5,450 nucleotides of DNA from CBFDBF01 sp050295355 (GTDB lineage: Bacteria > Pseudomonadota > Gammaproteobacteria > Chromatiales > Chromatiaceae), in assembly GCA_050295355.1 (NCBI GenBank), contig JBNKPL010000124.1, positions 1-5,450 of the forward strand, given 5' to 3'. Below the pieces are notes generated by a model. That model ran no database searches and was not told the origin of the DNA. It was given only the letters and a program-made list of their open reading frames with translations. Numbering within the stretch: position 1 is the first letter of the stretch; each line of letters starts with the position of its first letter. This document shows, piece by piece, positions 1-5,450 of this stretch. Position numbers and translations under genes: made by a program.

Positions 1-1111
1 GGGTCCCTGCGCTGTCCTGGATATAGGAGATCGCCTTGTCGTAAGGCCACGCCTCTTTATAGGGGCGGGTAGAGGTTAAGGCGTCAAAGACGTCACAGAT
101 AGCCGCGATACGTCCTTCTATAGGAATCTCCTCGCCTGTGAGACCCCTCGGGTAGCCACTGCCGTCCCACTTCTCGTGATGGGTGGCGGCAATGCTGGTG
201 GCCATACGCATGATCTTGGAGTCATGGCCATCCAGTATGGACGCACCGATGGTGGGGTGGGTCTGCATAATCCGCCACTCCTCCGCATCCAGTTTGCCCG
301 GTTTCAGCAGGATATGGTCGGGTATTCCGATCTTGCCCACATCGTGCATCGGGCTGGCAAATAGCAGGGTCTTAGCGAACTCCTCTCCGAGTCCTGCACG
401 CAGGGCAAGGAACTGGCAGCTACGGCTCATGCGGATAACGTGTTGCCCGGTATCGTTATCACGGAATTCGCCTGCCCGCCCCAGGCGGCGCACGATCTCC
501 AGTTGGGTATCCTGAATATCGCGGTTCTGGTTGATGACCTGCAAAATGCTCTTTTCATGGGTATAGGCCGTATACACAAGGTAGCCTGATGCAAACAGGG
601 TGCACAGTCCGGTCACCATATGCAGGTCATCCGGATAGGTCAGAAACCAGACGGAAATGAGTCCCAACATGGGTAAAACCAGTGCCGCGTATACGGGGAA
701 TATGGCACCCAGGGTTACGATTGATCCGCCCGCAAGTCCCAGTCCGCAGGCCAGGACGAAATAGTGGAATTCCGGGGCATCGATGGTTTGTAACAGTATG
801 ATGACACTGCCCCAGGCGATGCCGCTACCAGCAGAGGCGTACAGATGGCGCACTACCCATTTTACAAGGTCTTTGCTGCCCAGAGAGGTCTGCTTCCGGT
901 AACCCAGCACGATCCAGGTCCGGAAAGAGAGGACGGCGCATTGCAGTACACACCAGGCGGTAAGCAGAATGGGGTCGGCGACTTTTGCAAATGCGTAGGT
1001 GCCCAGCAGGAAAACCACACCCTGCCCAAATATGCCAGCAGGAGCCAACTTGTAAAGCTGCTGGATCTGCTCTTTAGTTATGTCATTGAAAATGTTCAAG
1101 GGATTCAACAA
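1..1111 (-). CDS. Membrane-anchored HD-GYP domain protein, predicted c-di-GMP phosphodiesterase (C-terminus cut by window edge)
   Basis: The frame is open over 370 codons and leaves the window before a stop. Numbering from the TTG at 1109-1111, residues about 25-181 contain roughly six hydrophobic segments, a membrane sensor-like module I cannot assign to a named family. A charged linker (about 183-212) leads to the HD-GYP domain: E215, H224, the HD pair H256-D257 in MHDVGKIGIPDH, a THP motif, then HHEKWDGSGYP with GYP at 319-321, and CDVFDALTSTRPYK. The expected metal ligands and GYP motif are present, so hydrolysis of cyclic-di-GMP is likely by family. Probably the last few dozen residues are missing. 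The start is uncertain: no in-frame ATG occurs until residue 165, inside the membrane region, and the frame is open upstream to a stop at 1268-1270. TTG codons at 1109-1111, 1106-1108 and 1097-1099 are the best options, with only a poor ribosome site (AGGT, 12 bases upstream). Family call is firm; the start is not. Confidence 0.9.
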   Translation of the reverse strand, partial: MLNPLNIFNDITKEQIQQLYKLAPAGIFGQGVVFLLGTYAFAKVADPILLTAWCVLQCAVLSFRTWIVLGYRKQTSLGSKDLVKWVVRHLYASAGSGIAWGSVIILLQTIDAPEFHYFVLACGLGLAGGSIVTLGAIFPVYAALVLPMLGLISVWFLTYPDDLHMVTGLCTLFASGYLVYTAYTHEKSILQVINQNRDIQDTQLEIVRRLGRAGEFRDNDTGQHVIRMSRSCQFLALRAGLGEEFAKTLLFASPMHDVGKIGIPDHILLKPGKLDAEEWRIMQTHPTIGASILDGHDSKIMRMATSIAATHHEKWDGSGYPRGLTGEEIPIEGRIAAICDVFDALTSTRPYKEAWPYDKAISYIQDSAGT

Positions 1112-1167
1112 GTAGCTGATATTACCTACGAGCCTGCGCCTGTTTTTGCCACCATAATTACTTATAG

Positions 1168-1196
1168 AATATAGGTGAATTCTGGGCGAGCATAAA
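1168..1196 (-). promoter_or_regulatory. Candidate sigma70-type promoter for the HD-GYP gene
   Basis: On the minus strand a -10-like TATATT (1168-1173) lies 17 bases from a weak -35-like TTTATG (1191-1196). The -10 differs from TATAAT at one base; the -35 matches TTGACA at only three. Transcription would begin near 1161, about 50 bases before the TTG cluster at 1097-1111, which agrees with the start chosen for the HD-GYP gene. The area is AT-rich. This is a consensus match by eye, so the call is tentative. Confidence 0.35.
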
Positions 1197-1198
1197 CT

Positions 1199-1230
1199 TT
1201 GATTTAGCGCGAATGTTGAGCCTGAATCAA
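1199..1230. repeat. Spaced palindrome TTGATTTAG / CTGAATCAA next to the candidate promoter
   Basis: The arm TTGATTTAG (1199-1207) faces CTGAATCAA (1222-1230) with 14 bases between them, and the arms match at eight of nine positions. A further copy, TTGATTCAG, lies at 1295-1303. The palindrome sits just upstream of the candidate -35 (1191-1196), a place where activators often bind. It could be an operator or merely part of the larger inverted repeat. No regulator gene is in the window to test the idea. Confidence 0.4.
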
Positions 1231-1304
1231 TGATAAGAATGGGCTGCCTCCGTATTGGCAGTTGTGACTATTAAAATTTGTGAACTGCGTCACGTTGATT
1301 CAGG
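1221..1304. repeat. Perfect 10-bp inverted repeat enclosing two hairpins (possible three-way junction)
   Basis: CCTGAATCAA (1221-1230) and TTGATTCAGG (1295-1304) are exact reverse complements. Between them are CTGCC/GGCAG (1244-1248 and 1257-1261, 8-base loop) and GTGAC/GTCAC (1264-1268 and 1289-1293, 20-base loop). Read as RNA from either strand, this gives an outer stem closing two side-by-side hairpins. It could be a structured RNA element, a small palindromic mobile or dispersed repeat, or paired protein sites. It lies more than 100 bases upstream of the HD-GYP start and upstream of the candidate promoter, so a leader role would need a promoter farther up. The repeat is plain to see; its function is unknown. 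Confidence 0.5.
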
Positions 1305-1384
1305 GAGGGGCAAGGGCATGGATTTCGCCGCCGGGTGGTCAGCGAGTAGCCCGTACCAGAGCTTCTGCGGCAGTTGGGCCAGCA

Positions 1385-1402
1385 TACTCTCCATTGAGAG
1401 TA
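1385..1402. repeat. Short perfect hairpin (7-bp stem, 4-base loop)
   Basis: TACTCTC (1385-1391) and GAGAGTA (1396-1402) pair perfectly around the loop CATT. There is no T tract on either side in either orientation, so it is not a typical intrinsic terminator. On the minus strand the loop reads AATG, and this ATG opens a 34-codon frame (1290-1394) for which I see no good ribosome site. Confidence 0.4.
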
Positions 1403-1491
1403 GGCGTGAGCTTAACCAGGAGCGTGCAGTTTACCTGGGCGGGTTCGAACAAATCGCTCCCTCAGTGGATTGTGTGCCGGGCAGGGAAGAG

Positions 1492-1520
1492 CTGGGCTGC
1501 GGTCAGACCAAACAGCCCGG
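1492..1520 (-). terminator. Hairpin downstream of the secretion operon, possible weak or rho-aided terminator
   Basis: GGGCTG (1494-1499) pairs with CAGCCC (1513-1518), extended by a T-G wobble and a C-G pair to an 8-bp stem. The 13-base loop contains a further small GGT/ACC pairing. It begins about 30 bases beyond the stop of the HlyD-type gene in the direction of transcription. No run of T follows on the minus strand, so it is not a canonical intrinsic terminator. It may protect the 3' end or mark where the operon ends, but this is uncertain. Confidence 0.35.
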
Positions 1521-1550
1521 AACGGCTCCAGATGATGCCCGCTGACACGC

Positions 1551-2876
1551 TCAGGCTTCGTTAAACGCTCTCGCCACCATATCCCGCAAAGGCTTGACCA
1601 GATAGTCCAGCAAGGTGCGCTCCCCGGTCTTGATGACCACTTCCACGGGCATGCCGGACACGAGCTGCAGGTTTTTGTCCTTCAGGATATCCATGCTGCC
1701 GCCGTCGATGGCCAGGGTAGCCTTGTAATAGACCTCCTCGGATCGTTCTTCCGCGAATACATCGGCGGATACATCCTTGAGGTCGGAGTAGAGACTGGGA
1801 AAGTAGCGCGAGCCGTCAAAGGCCGGGATGCGAACTTCCGCCTTCAACCCGGGATAGAGCGAGTCGATGTCCATGGGGGAGACGCGGGCGTGGATGGTGA
1901 ACGAGGATTCGTGGGGGACGATCTCCATAATGGGTTCCCCTGCCTTTATCACCGCGCCTGTGGTGACCACATTGAACCCCTTGATCTTCCCGGCCACGGG
2001 GGCGCGAACCTCAATGCGGGACAGCTTTTCGATCAGGGTGTTGTGCTGAGATTGGAGATCGATACGGCTGGCCTCCAGTTCGCGCTGGTTGGTGACCACT
2101 TCCTTCTGAAAATCCCGCTCCGTCAAGGTGATCTGGGAGAGTATTTCCTGAGAGGACGACTCCAGCCGTGCGACCTCGGCCTGGTGCGAGAGCAGTTCAC
2201 CCTGTATCTCGGAACGTTGCCGCTGCACTTCGCGCAGTTTTGCCTCGGAGGCGAGTTTCTTGGCGGCCAGTTTCCTCAGGCCTTCAAGGTCTTTATCCAG
2301 CAGGCTGAGGCGGTGGCGCAGGGTTTTGATGATTTCCTCGTTGCTGGTGATCTCCCCTTTGGCTTTTTGCAGCCGCTGTTGCAAAACCGTTTTCTCCGAC
2401 GCCAGGGCCTGGCGCCGGGAACTGAACAGCCGCTGCTGGGTGGAGAGGATGGCGCCCTGGTTTGCCGTTTCCGCACGCTGGCTCAGTTCATCGGAAAAGC
2501 GAAGCTCATCGCTGCCATTGTTTTCAGCGGTAAGCCGCTCCAGATTCGCTTCGGTTTCAATCAATTGACTGGTGACCTTGGAGAGTTGGATATCCAGTGG
2601 CTTGCGGTCGAAGCTCAGCAGCAGTTGTCCCTGCGCCACGATATCTCCATCCTCGACCTCAATGTTTGCCACCAGCCCGCCATCCAGGTGCTGGACCGTT
2701 TTGTTCAGGGAGGCGACATGGATGCGGCCAGCCGCAACGACTGCGCTCTCCAGCGGGGCGATCCCGGACCAGCCGAGCAGGAAGACAAAGGTAAGGGTGA
2801 TTACGGACCAACCGAGCAGGCGGTAGGGTTTGTCATCCAGTTCCAGGGTCTTGTCTGGTGATTTGCGGGTATCCAT
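1551..2876 (-). CDS. HlyD-family periplasmic adaptor (membrane fusion protein) of a type I secretion system
   Basis: The 441-residue protein is the usual length for the PrtE/HlyD adaptor family, which bridges the inner-membrane ABC transporter to a TolC-type outer membrane channel. It has a short cytoplasmic N-terminus (1-19), one membrane segment (about 20-42), then the first lipoyl-like half (about 48-95, with VQHLDGG and VEDGDIVAQGQLL). A long Gln/Glu/Lys/Arg/Leu-rich coiled coil (about 95-285) follows. The second lipoyl half starts at IEVRAPVAGKI (288-298), then comes a beta-barrel region, and it ends with the family's characteristic GMPVEVVIKTGERTLLDYL near 408-426. The frame is open upstream to 3002, but that extension overlaps the transporter gene. 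The ATG at 2874-2876 has an AGAGGG ribosome site nine bases away and gives a normal N-terminus. Only four bases separate it from the transporter stop, so the two are almost certainly co-transcribed. The family call is secure; the cargo is inferred from context. Confidence 0.95.
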   Translation of the reverse strand: MDTRKSPDKTLELDDKPYRLLGWSVITLTFVFLLGWSGIAPLESAVVAAGRIHVASLNKTVQHLDGGLVANIEVEDGDIVAQGQLLLSFDRKPLDIQLSKVTSQLIETEANLERLTAENNGSDELRFSDELSQRAETANQGAILSTQQRLFSSRRQALASEKTVLQQRLQKAKGEITSNEEIIKTLRHRLSLLDKDLEGLRKLAAKKLASEAKLREVQRQRSEIQGELLSHQAEVARLESSSQEILSQITLTERDFQKEVVTNQRELEASRIDLQSQHNTLIEKLSRIEVRAPVAGKIKGFNVVTTGAVIKAGEPIMEIVPHESSFTIHARVSPMDIDSLYPGLKAEVRIPAFDGSRYFPSLYSDLKDVSADVFAEERSEEVYYKATLAIDGGSMDILKDKNLQLVSGMPVEVVIKTGERTLLDYLVKPLRDMVARAFNEA

Positions 2877-2880
2877 TTCA

Positions 2881-4656
2881 TTATGCCCTCTGTTCGGCGG
2901 CAACGGCGGCCAGTGAGACTGGCTGTGAAGCCGGCGTTTCCTGTTCGGGTTTGGGATTGGTGTCCACCGCGGTGGGACGGTAGAGATGTTCCAGTACGGC
3001 ATCTCTCGGTCCGAACAGATGCAGGCGGCCCTCTTCCAGGGACAGGATCTTGTCCGCCATGCCCAGGATACGGCGGCGATGGCTGACGAGAATCAGGGTG
3101 ACGCCTCTCTTCTTCAGGTATTTGCAGGCCTGGGACAGGGCCAGTTCGCCCTGGGTGTCCAGGTTGGCGTTGGGCTCATCCAGAACGACGATGGGCGGTT
3201 CGCCAAACAGGGCGCGGGCCAGAGCGATGCGCTGACGCTGGCCGCCGGATAGGGCGATGCCGCCCGCGCCGATTCGGGTGTTGTAGCCCTCGGGCAGGGC
3301 GCGGATCAGTTCATCCACGCCCGCGACCCGTGCCGCCTTGATGATCTGCTGATCTTCCGCGTCGGTGAAGCGGGCGATATTCTCGGCGATGGTGCCGTCG
3401 AACAGTTCCACGTCCTGGGGCAGGTAACCGATCCAGTTACCCAGTTCATCCGGATTCCATTGGCCGATCTCCGCGCCGTCGAGCTGTACCTTGCCCGCGC
3501 TGAGTGGCCAGAGGCCGAGCATGGCGCGGATCAGACTCGATTTTCCCGCCGCGCTGCTGCCCACGATAGCCAGCATCTCGCCCGGCCGCAGTTGGAGCGA
3601 GACCCCTTTCAGCACCGTGCTCTCGCCACCCGGCGGAATCAGGACGGCATTTTCCACCCGTATCTCGCCCTTGGGCGCGGGCAGGCTGAGGCGCTGTTCT
3701 GCTTCCGGCGTCTGTCCCAGTAGTTCATTGAGATGATGGAAGGCGTGGCGGGTGTGAATGAAACTCTTCCACGCCCCGATCAGCTGATCGATGGGGGCAA
3801 GGGCCCGGCCCATGAGGATGGAGCCCGCGATCACCATACCGGCGGTGATCTGGTTCTCAATCGCCAGCCAGGCGCCGAGGCCGAGCATGAGCGACTGGAA
3901 AAGCTGGCGCAGGGTCTTGCTCAGATTCATCCATACGCCCGCCCGGTCGGAGGCGTTGGACATGGCCTTCAAAGAGGCCAGGTGCCGTTCCAGCCAGCGC
4001 TTCTCCAGCGCCTTATGCATGCCCATGGCATGTAGGGCCTCCGCATTGCGCATCTGCGCGCCGATGATATTGCCGGCCTTGAGATGGGCTTCGCCTGCCT
4101 GATACTGGGGTTTTCGGGTGGAGAACTCGTTGATCAGCGCGAGCGTGGTCAAGACCGCAGCGGCGAACAGTGCGAACCAGCCGAACCAGGCGTCGAACAG
4201 AAACAGTACGCCGATATAGACCGGAATCCAGGGGGAGTCGAAGAAGGCGAAGGTGGCGTTGCCGGAAATAAACTGCCGCACCTTGGCCAGGTCCTGCAAC
4301 GGCCGGTCCGAGGCCTCGCCAGGATTGCGTAGCGCACCCTGCATCACGGCCCGATAGATGCGGCCATGCAATTGGTGATCAAGGCGGGAACCCAGCCGCA
4401 CCAGCATGCGGGAGCGGACATATTCCAGCAGGCCGAGGGTGACAAACATCCATCCCAACACCATGGTGAGCAGAAGCAACGTCTCATGGCTGCGGCTGGC
4501 CAGCACCCGGTCGTACACCTGCAACATGTAGAGCGGTGGGACCAGCAGGATCAGATTGATAAAGAGGCTGAACACACCGACCTGGATGAAGCTTCTGCGT
4601 TCGGAAAGGAGGGCTTCTTTCAGGCCATGGGTGGCGCGGGCTGTGGATGCGATCAT
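2881..4656 (-). CDS. Type I secretion ABC transporter (fused permease/ATPase), PrtD type
   Basis: The 591-residue inner-membrane exporter powers RTX protein secretion. The N-terminal half (about 20-310) has a first membrane segment near 24-46 within the PrtD-style PPLYMLQVYDRVLASRS stretch, then further hydrophobic segments near 60-80, 140-175 and 253-285. The ATPase domain runs from about 330 to 560: Walker A GSSAAGKSS (366-374), Q-loop Q414 in YLPQDVELF, signature LSGGQRQR (469-476), Walker B IVVLDEPNANLD (489-500) with E494 as catalytic base, and H526 in the H-loop. All key residues are intact. There is no N-terminal C39 peptidase, so it is not a bacteriocin-type processing exporter. A low-complexity Pro/Glu/Ala tail (about 564-591) is poorly conserved in style. 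The start ATG has an AAGGAA site eight bases upstream. It lies 71 bases after the RTX gene, whose product is its likely substrate, and directly before the adaptor gene. Confidence 0.96.
   Translation of the reverse strand: MIASTARATHGLKEALLSERRSFIQVGVFSLFINLILLVPPLYMLQVYDRVLASRSHETLLLLTMVLGWMFVTLGLLEYVRSRMLVRLGSRLDHQLHGRIYRAVMQGALRNPGEASDRPLQDLAKVRQFISGNATFAFFDSPWIPVYIGVLFLFDAWFGWFALFAAAVLTTLALINEFSTRKPQYQAGEAHLKAGNIIGAQMRNAEALHAMGMHKALEKRWLERHLASLKAMSNASDRAGVWMNLSKTLRQLFQSLMLGLGAWLAIENQITAGMVIAGSILMGRALAPIDQLIGAWKSFIHTRHAFHHLNELLGQTPEAEQRLSLPAPKGEIRVENAVLIPPGGESTVLKGVSLQLRPGEMLAIVGSSAAGKSSLIRAMLGLWPLSAGKVQLDGAEIGQWNPDELGNWIGYLPQDVELFDGTIAENIARFTDAEDQQIIKAARVAGVDELIRALPEGYNTRIGAGGIALSGGQRQRIALARALFGEPPIVVLDEPNANLDTQGELALSQACKYLKKRGVTLILVSHRRRILGMADKILSLEEGRLHLFGPRDAVLEHLYRPTAVDTNPKPEQETPASQPVSLAAVAAEQRA
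2886..2891 (-). promoter_or_regulatory. Ribosome binding site of the HlyD-type gene, inside the transporter gene's end
   Basis: AGAGGG on the minus strand lies nine bases before the ATG at 2876 and within the last codons of the transporter gene. It decides for this start over the open frame reaching 3002, and suggests translational coupling between the two genes. Confidence 0.7.
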
Positions 4657-4664
4657 GACAACGA

Positions 4665-4670
4665 TTCCTT
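4665..4670 (-). promoter_or_regulatory. Ribosome binding site of the ABC transporter gene
   Basis: AAGGAA on the minus strand lies eight bases before the ATG at 4654-4656. It supports this start and falls between the hairpin at 4695-4718 and the gene, so it stays accessible when the hairpin forms. Confidence 0.7.
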
Positions 4671-4694
4671 GCCTTATGGTTTTAAGCTGGAGGA

Positions 4695-4718
4695 ACAGGG
4701 GTCCCGAAGGACCCCTGT
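4695..4718 (-). terminator. Strong UUCG-tetraloop hairpin between the RTX and transporter genes
   Basis: On the minus strand the arms ACAGGGGTCC and GGACCCCTGT pair perfectly over ten bases around the loop TTCG, closed by C-G. This is the extra-stable cUUCGg tetraloop in RNA. It begins nine bases after the RTX stop codon. The sequence after it is TCCTCC, not a real T run, so full intrinsic termination is unlikely. It may act as a partial terminator or as a 3' stabiliser, giving more RTX than transporter message, as known for other RTX operons. The structure is certain; its role is inferred. Confidence 0.7.
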
Positions 4719-4727
4719 CCGCCGGGG

Positions 4728-5450
4728 TTAAACGAGTTCCACGGGCGCGTTTTGAACTACGCCAGCGTACTCGTCGCCCACTACCAGGGTGATGTCGTCG
4801 GCAGTGAACTCGCCATAGACCGTGATGCTGCCTAGCGAGTTACCTGCGCTATCGGCCAGCGAGACATGGTGCTCATAACCGTTGACATGCAACAGATCGA
4901 ATGAGACATCCGGGCCGCCGATTACCAGGGAGTCGCCTTCACTATGGGAGAATCCCACCACAACGTCATCGCCGATGCCTTCGCCATCCGCCTGGAACAG
5001 GTAGCTGTCGGCTCCGCTTTCACCCTTCAGGTAGTCGTTGTCGCCATCGGCCAGGGCGATGAGGGTGTCGTCGCCGGCCCCGCCGTACAGCTTGTCGGCG
5101 CCGTCACCATCGACCAGGGTATCGTTGTCGTTGTAGCCCCTGAGGACGTCGTCACCGGCCCCGCCGGCCAACAGGTCATCACCGTTACAACCGTCGATGT
5201 AGTCGTTGCCTTCGCCGCCGACCAGGATGTCAGCCCCATCATGACCATAGAGGGTGTCATCGCCGGCACCGCCGTTGAGGGTGTCGTCACCACTGTAGCC
5301 CTTCAGGTAGTCGTTGCCGTCACCACCGAGCAGGACGTCGTTGCCGTCGCCGCCATTGAGGTAGTCATTGCCGTCGCCACCGTCCAGGATGTCGTCGCCC
5401 GCCTCGCCGTACAGCTTGTCGTCTCCCGCGCCGCCACTCAGGATGTCGTT
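4728..5450 (-). CDS. RTX calcium-binding secreted protein, C-terminal part (N-terminus beyond window)
   Basis: The window holds the last 240 residues; the frame stays open to the right edge, so the protein's catalytic or adhesive part, and thus its function, cannot be seen. Residues 1-126 of the visible part are fourteen unbroken nonapeptides of the type GGxGxDxLx, which fold as a parallel beta roll binding calcium outside the cell. Two or three degenerate units follow (through ADSYLFQADG). The final segment of about 85 residues is acidic, poor in Lys/Arg, with short beta-like stretches, and ends in VELV. An acidic residue followed by hydrophobic ones at the extreme C-terminus fits the uncleaved type I secretion signal of serralysin-like substrates. 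No signal peptide would be expected. The following transporter and adaptor genes are its likely exporter. A protease, lipase, haemolysin or adhesin are all possible. The TTG at 5169-5171 is an internal leucine, not a start. Confidence 0.93.
   Translation of the reverse strand, partial: NDILSGGAGDDKLYGEAGDDILDGGDGNDYLNGGDGNDVLLGGDGNDYLKGYSGDDTLNGGAGDDTLYGHDGADILVGGEGNDYIDGCNGDDLLAGGAGDDVLRGYNDNDTLVDGDGADKLYGGAGDDTLIALADGDNDYLKGESGADSYLFQADGEGIGDDVVVGFSHSEGDSLVIGGPDVSFDLLHVNGYEHHVSLADSAGNSLGSITVYGEFTADDITLVVGDEYAGVVQNAPVELV
5073..5450 (-). repeat. Tandem 27-bp RTX nonapeptide repeats (14 visible units, continuing past the edge)
   Basis: Fourteen in-frame units of 27 bases each encode one RTX nonapeptide. 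The units are diverged but keep the Asp-Leu-Gly pattern. A 17-base word, CGCCGTACAGCTTGTCG on the plus strand, occurs exactly at 5081-5097 and 5405-5421, 324 bases or twelve units apart. Unit 12 (DDVLRGYND) lacks its terminal Gly and unit 13 (NDTLVDGDG) has an altered turn, showing decay towards the C-terminal end. The array starts to the right of the window, so its total length is unknown. Confidence 0.9.

Larger units (their letters stand above)
1112..1550. other. Intergenic region without a convincing gene
   Basis: This 439-base gap lies between the end of the HlyD-type gene and the probable start of the HD-GYP gene. The part near 1140-1290 is AT-richer than its surroundings, as expected for a promoter region. 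It contains inverted repeats at 1199-1230, 1221-1304, 1385-1402 and 1492-1520, listed separately. On the minus strand the part 1290-1545 reads as several short coding-like stretches separated by stops, which could be a decayed gene or chance. I see no tRNA, no known riboswitch consensus and no clear intrinsic terminator with a T tract. Plus-strand open frames here match nothing I recognise. Confidence 0.7.

Noticed and set aside
176..515. Plus-strand open frames opposite the HD-GYP domain
   Set aside because: They are antisense to the conserved HD-GYP coding sequence and have no recognisable features.
1126..1155. Nine-residue upstream open frame (ATG to TAG) before the HD-GYP gene
   Set aside because: It is too short to judge, has no clear ribosome site, and such frames are frequent by chance.
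1436..1465. tRNA-like GGTTCGAAC motif
   Set aside because: The flanking bases do not form a 5-bp T stem and no anticodon arm or acceptor stem is found around it.
1112..1550. Cyclic-di-GMP (GEMM) riboswitch upstream of the HD-GYP gene
   Set aside because: I see none of the conserved core sequence of that riboswitch class on either strand; the pairings present do not match its layout.
1890..2861. Long plus-strand open frame of 323 codons opposite the HlyD-type gene
   Set aside because: It is antisense to a clearly recognised gene, has no family resemblance, and such frames arise from codon bias in GC-rich genes.
2877..3002. Longer HlyD-type protein beginning at 3002
   Set aside because: The added 42 residues overlap the transporter's C-terminal coding region and are Pro/Arg-rich; the ATG at 2876 has a good ribosome site and gives a standard adaptor N-terminus.
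4728..5171. A separate 147-residue gene starting at TTG 5169-5171
   Set aside because: The RTX repeats continue in the same frame to the window edge, so this TTG is an internal leucine codon.
5073..5450. CRISPR array suggested by regular 27-bp repeats
   Set aside because: The repeats are directly adjacent without spacers, diverged, and encode RTX nonapeptides in frame.

Overview
The window is part of a moderately GC-rich proteobacterial chromosome. The protein families (PrtD/HlyD-type type I secretion, RTX repeats, a membrane HD-GYP protein) suggest a gammaproteobacterium. That placement is an inference from protein style; no taxonomic marker is present. All four recognisable genes lie on the minus strand, so transcription runs from the high to the low coordinates.

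From right to left, 4728-5450 holds the C-terminal 240 residues of an RTX protein: at least fourteen calcium-binding nonapeptides, then a C-terminal secretion-signal region. The N-terminal part lies beyond the window. A strong hairpin (4695-4718) with a UUCG tetraloop follows its stop codon. Next comes a complete PrtD-type ABC transporter (2881-4656), then, after four bases, a HlyD-type membrane fusion protein (1551-2876). These three make a type I secretion operon in the order substrate, inner-membrane ATPase/permease, periplasmic adaptor. No TolC-like outer membrane gene follows, so that part must be supplied from elsewhere.

The stretch 1112-1550 has no convincing gene. It holds several inverted repeats, including a perfect 10-bp pair (1221-1230 and 1295-1304) enclosing two smaller hairpins, a possible promoter for the gene to the left, and minus-strand pieces of coding-like sequence broken by stops.

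The left end (1-1111) is a membrane-bound HD-GYP protein, a predicted cyclic-di-GMP phosphodiesterase, cut by the window edge before its C-terminus. It has no in-frame ATG before its transmembrane region, so it starts at a TTG or its 5' end has been altered. Its neighbourhood with an RTX secretion operon is compatible with cyclic-di-GMP control of a surface or secreted protein, but the sequence does not prove a link.

The secretion genes are ordinary in architecture. The less explained parts are the structured intergenic region 1112-1550, the missing ATG of the HD-GYP gene and the hairpin between the RTX and transporter genes.
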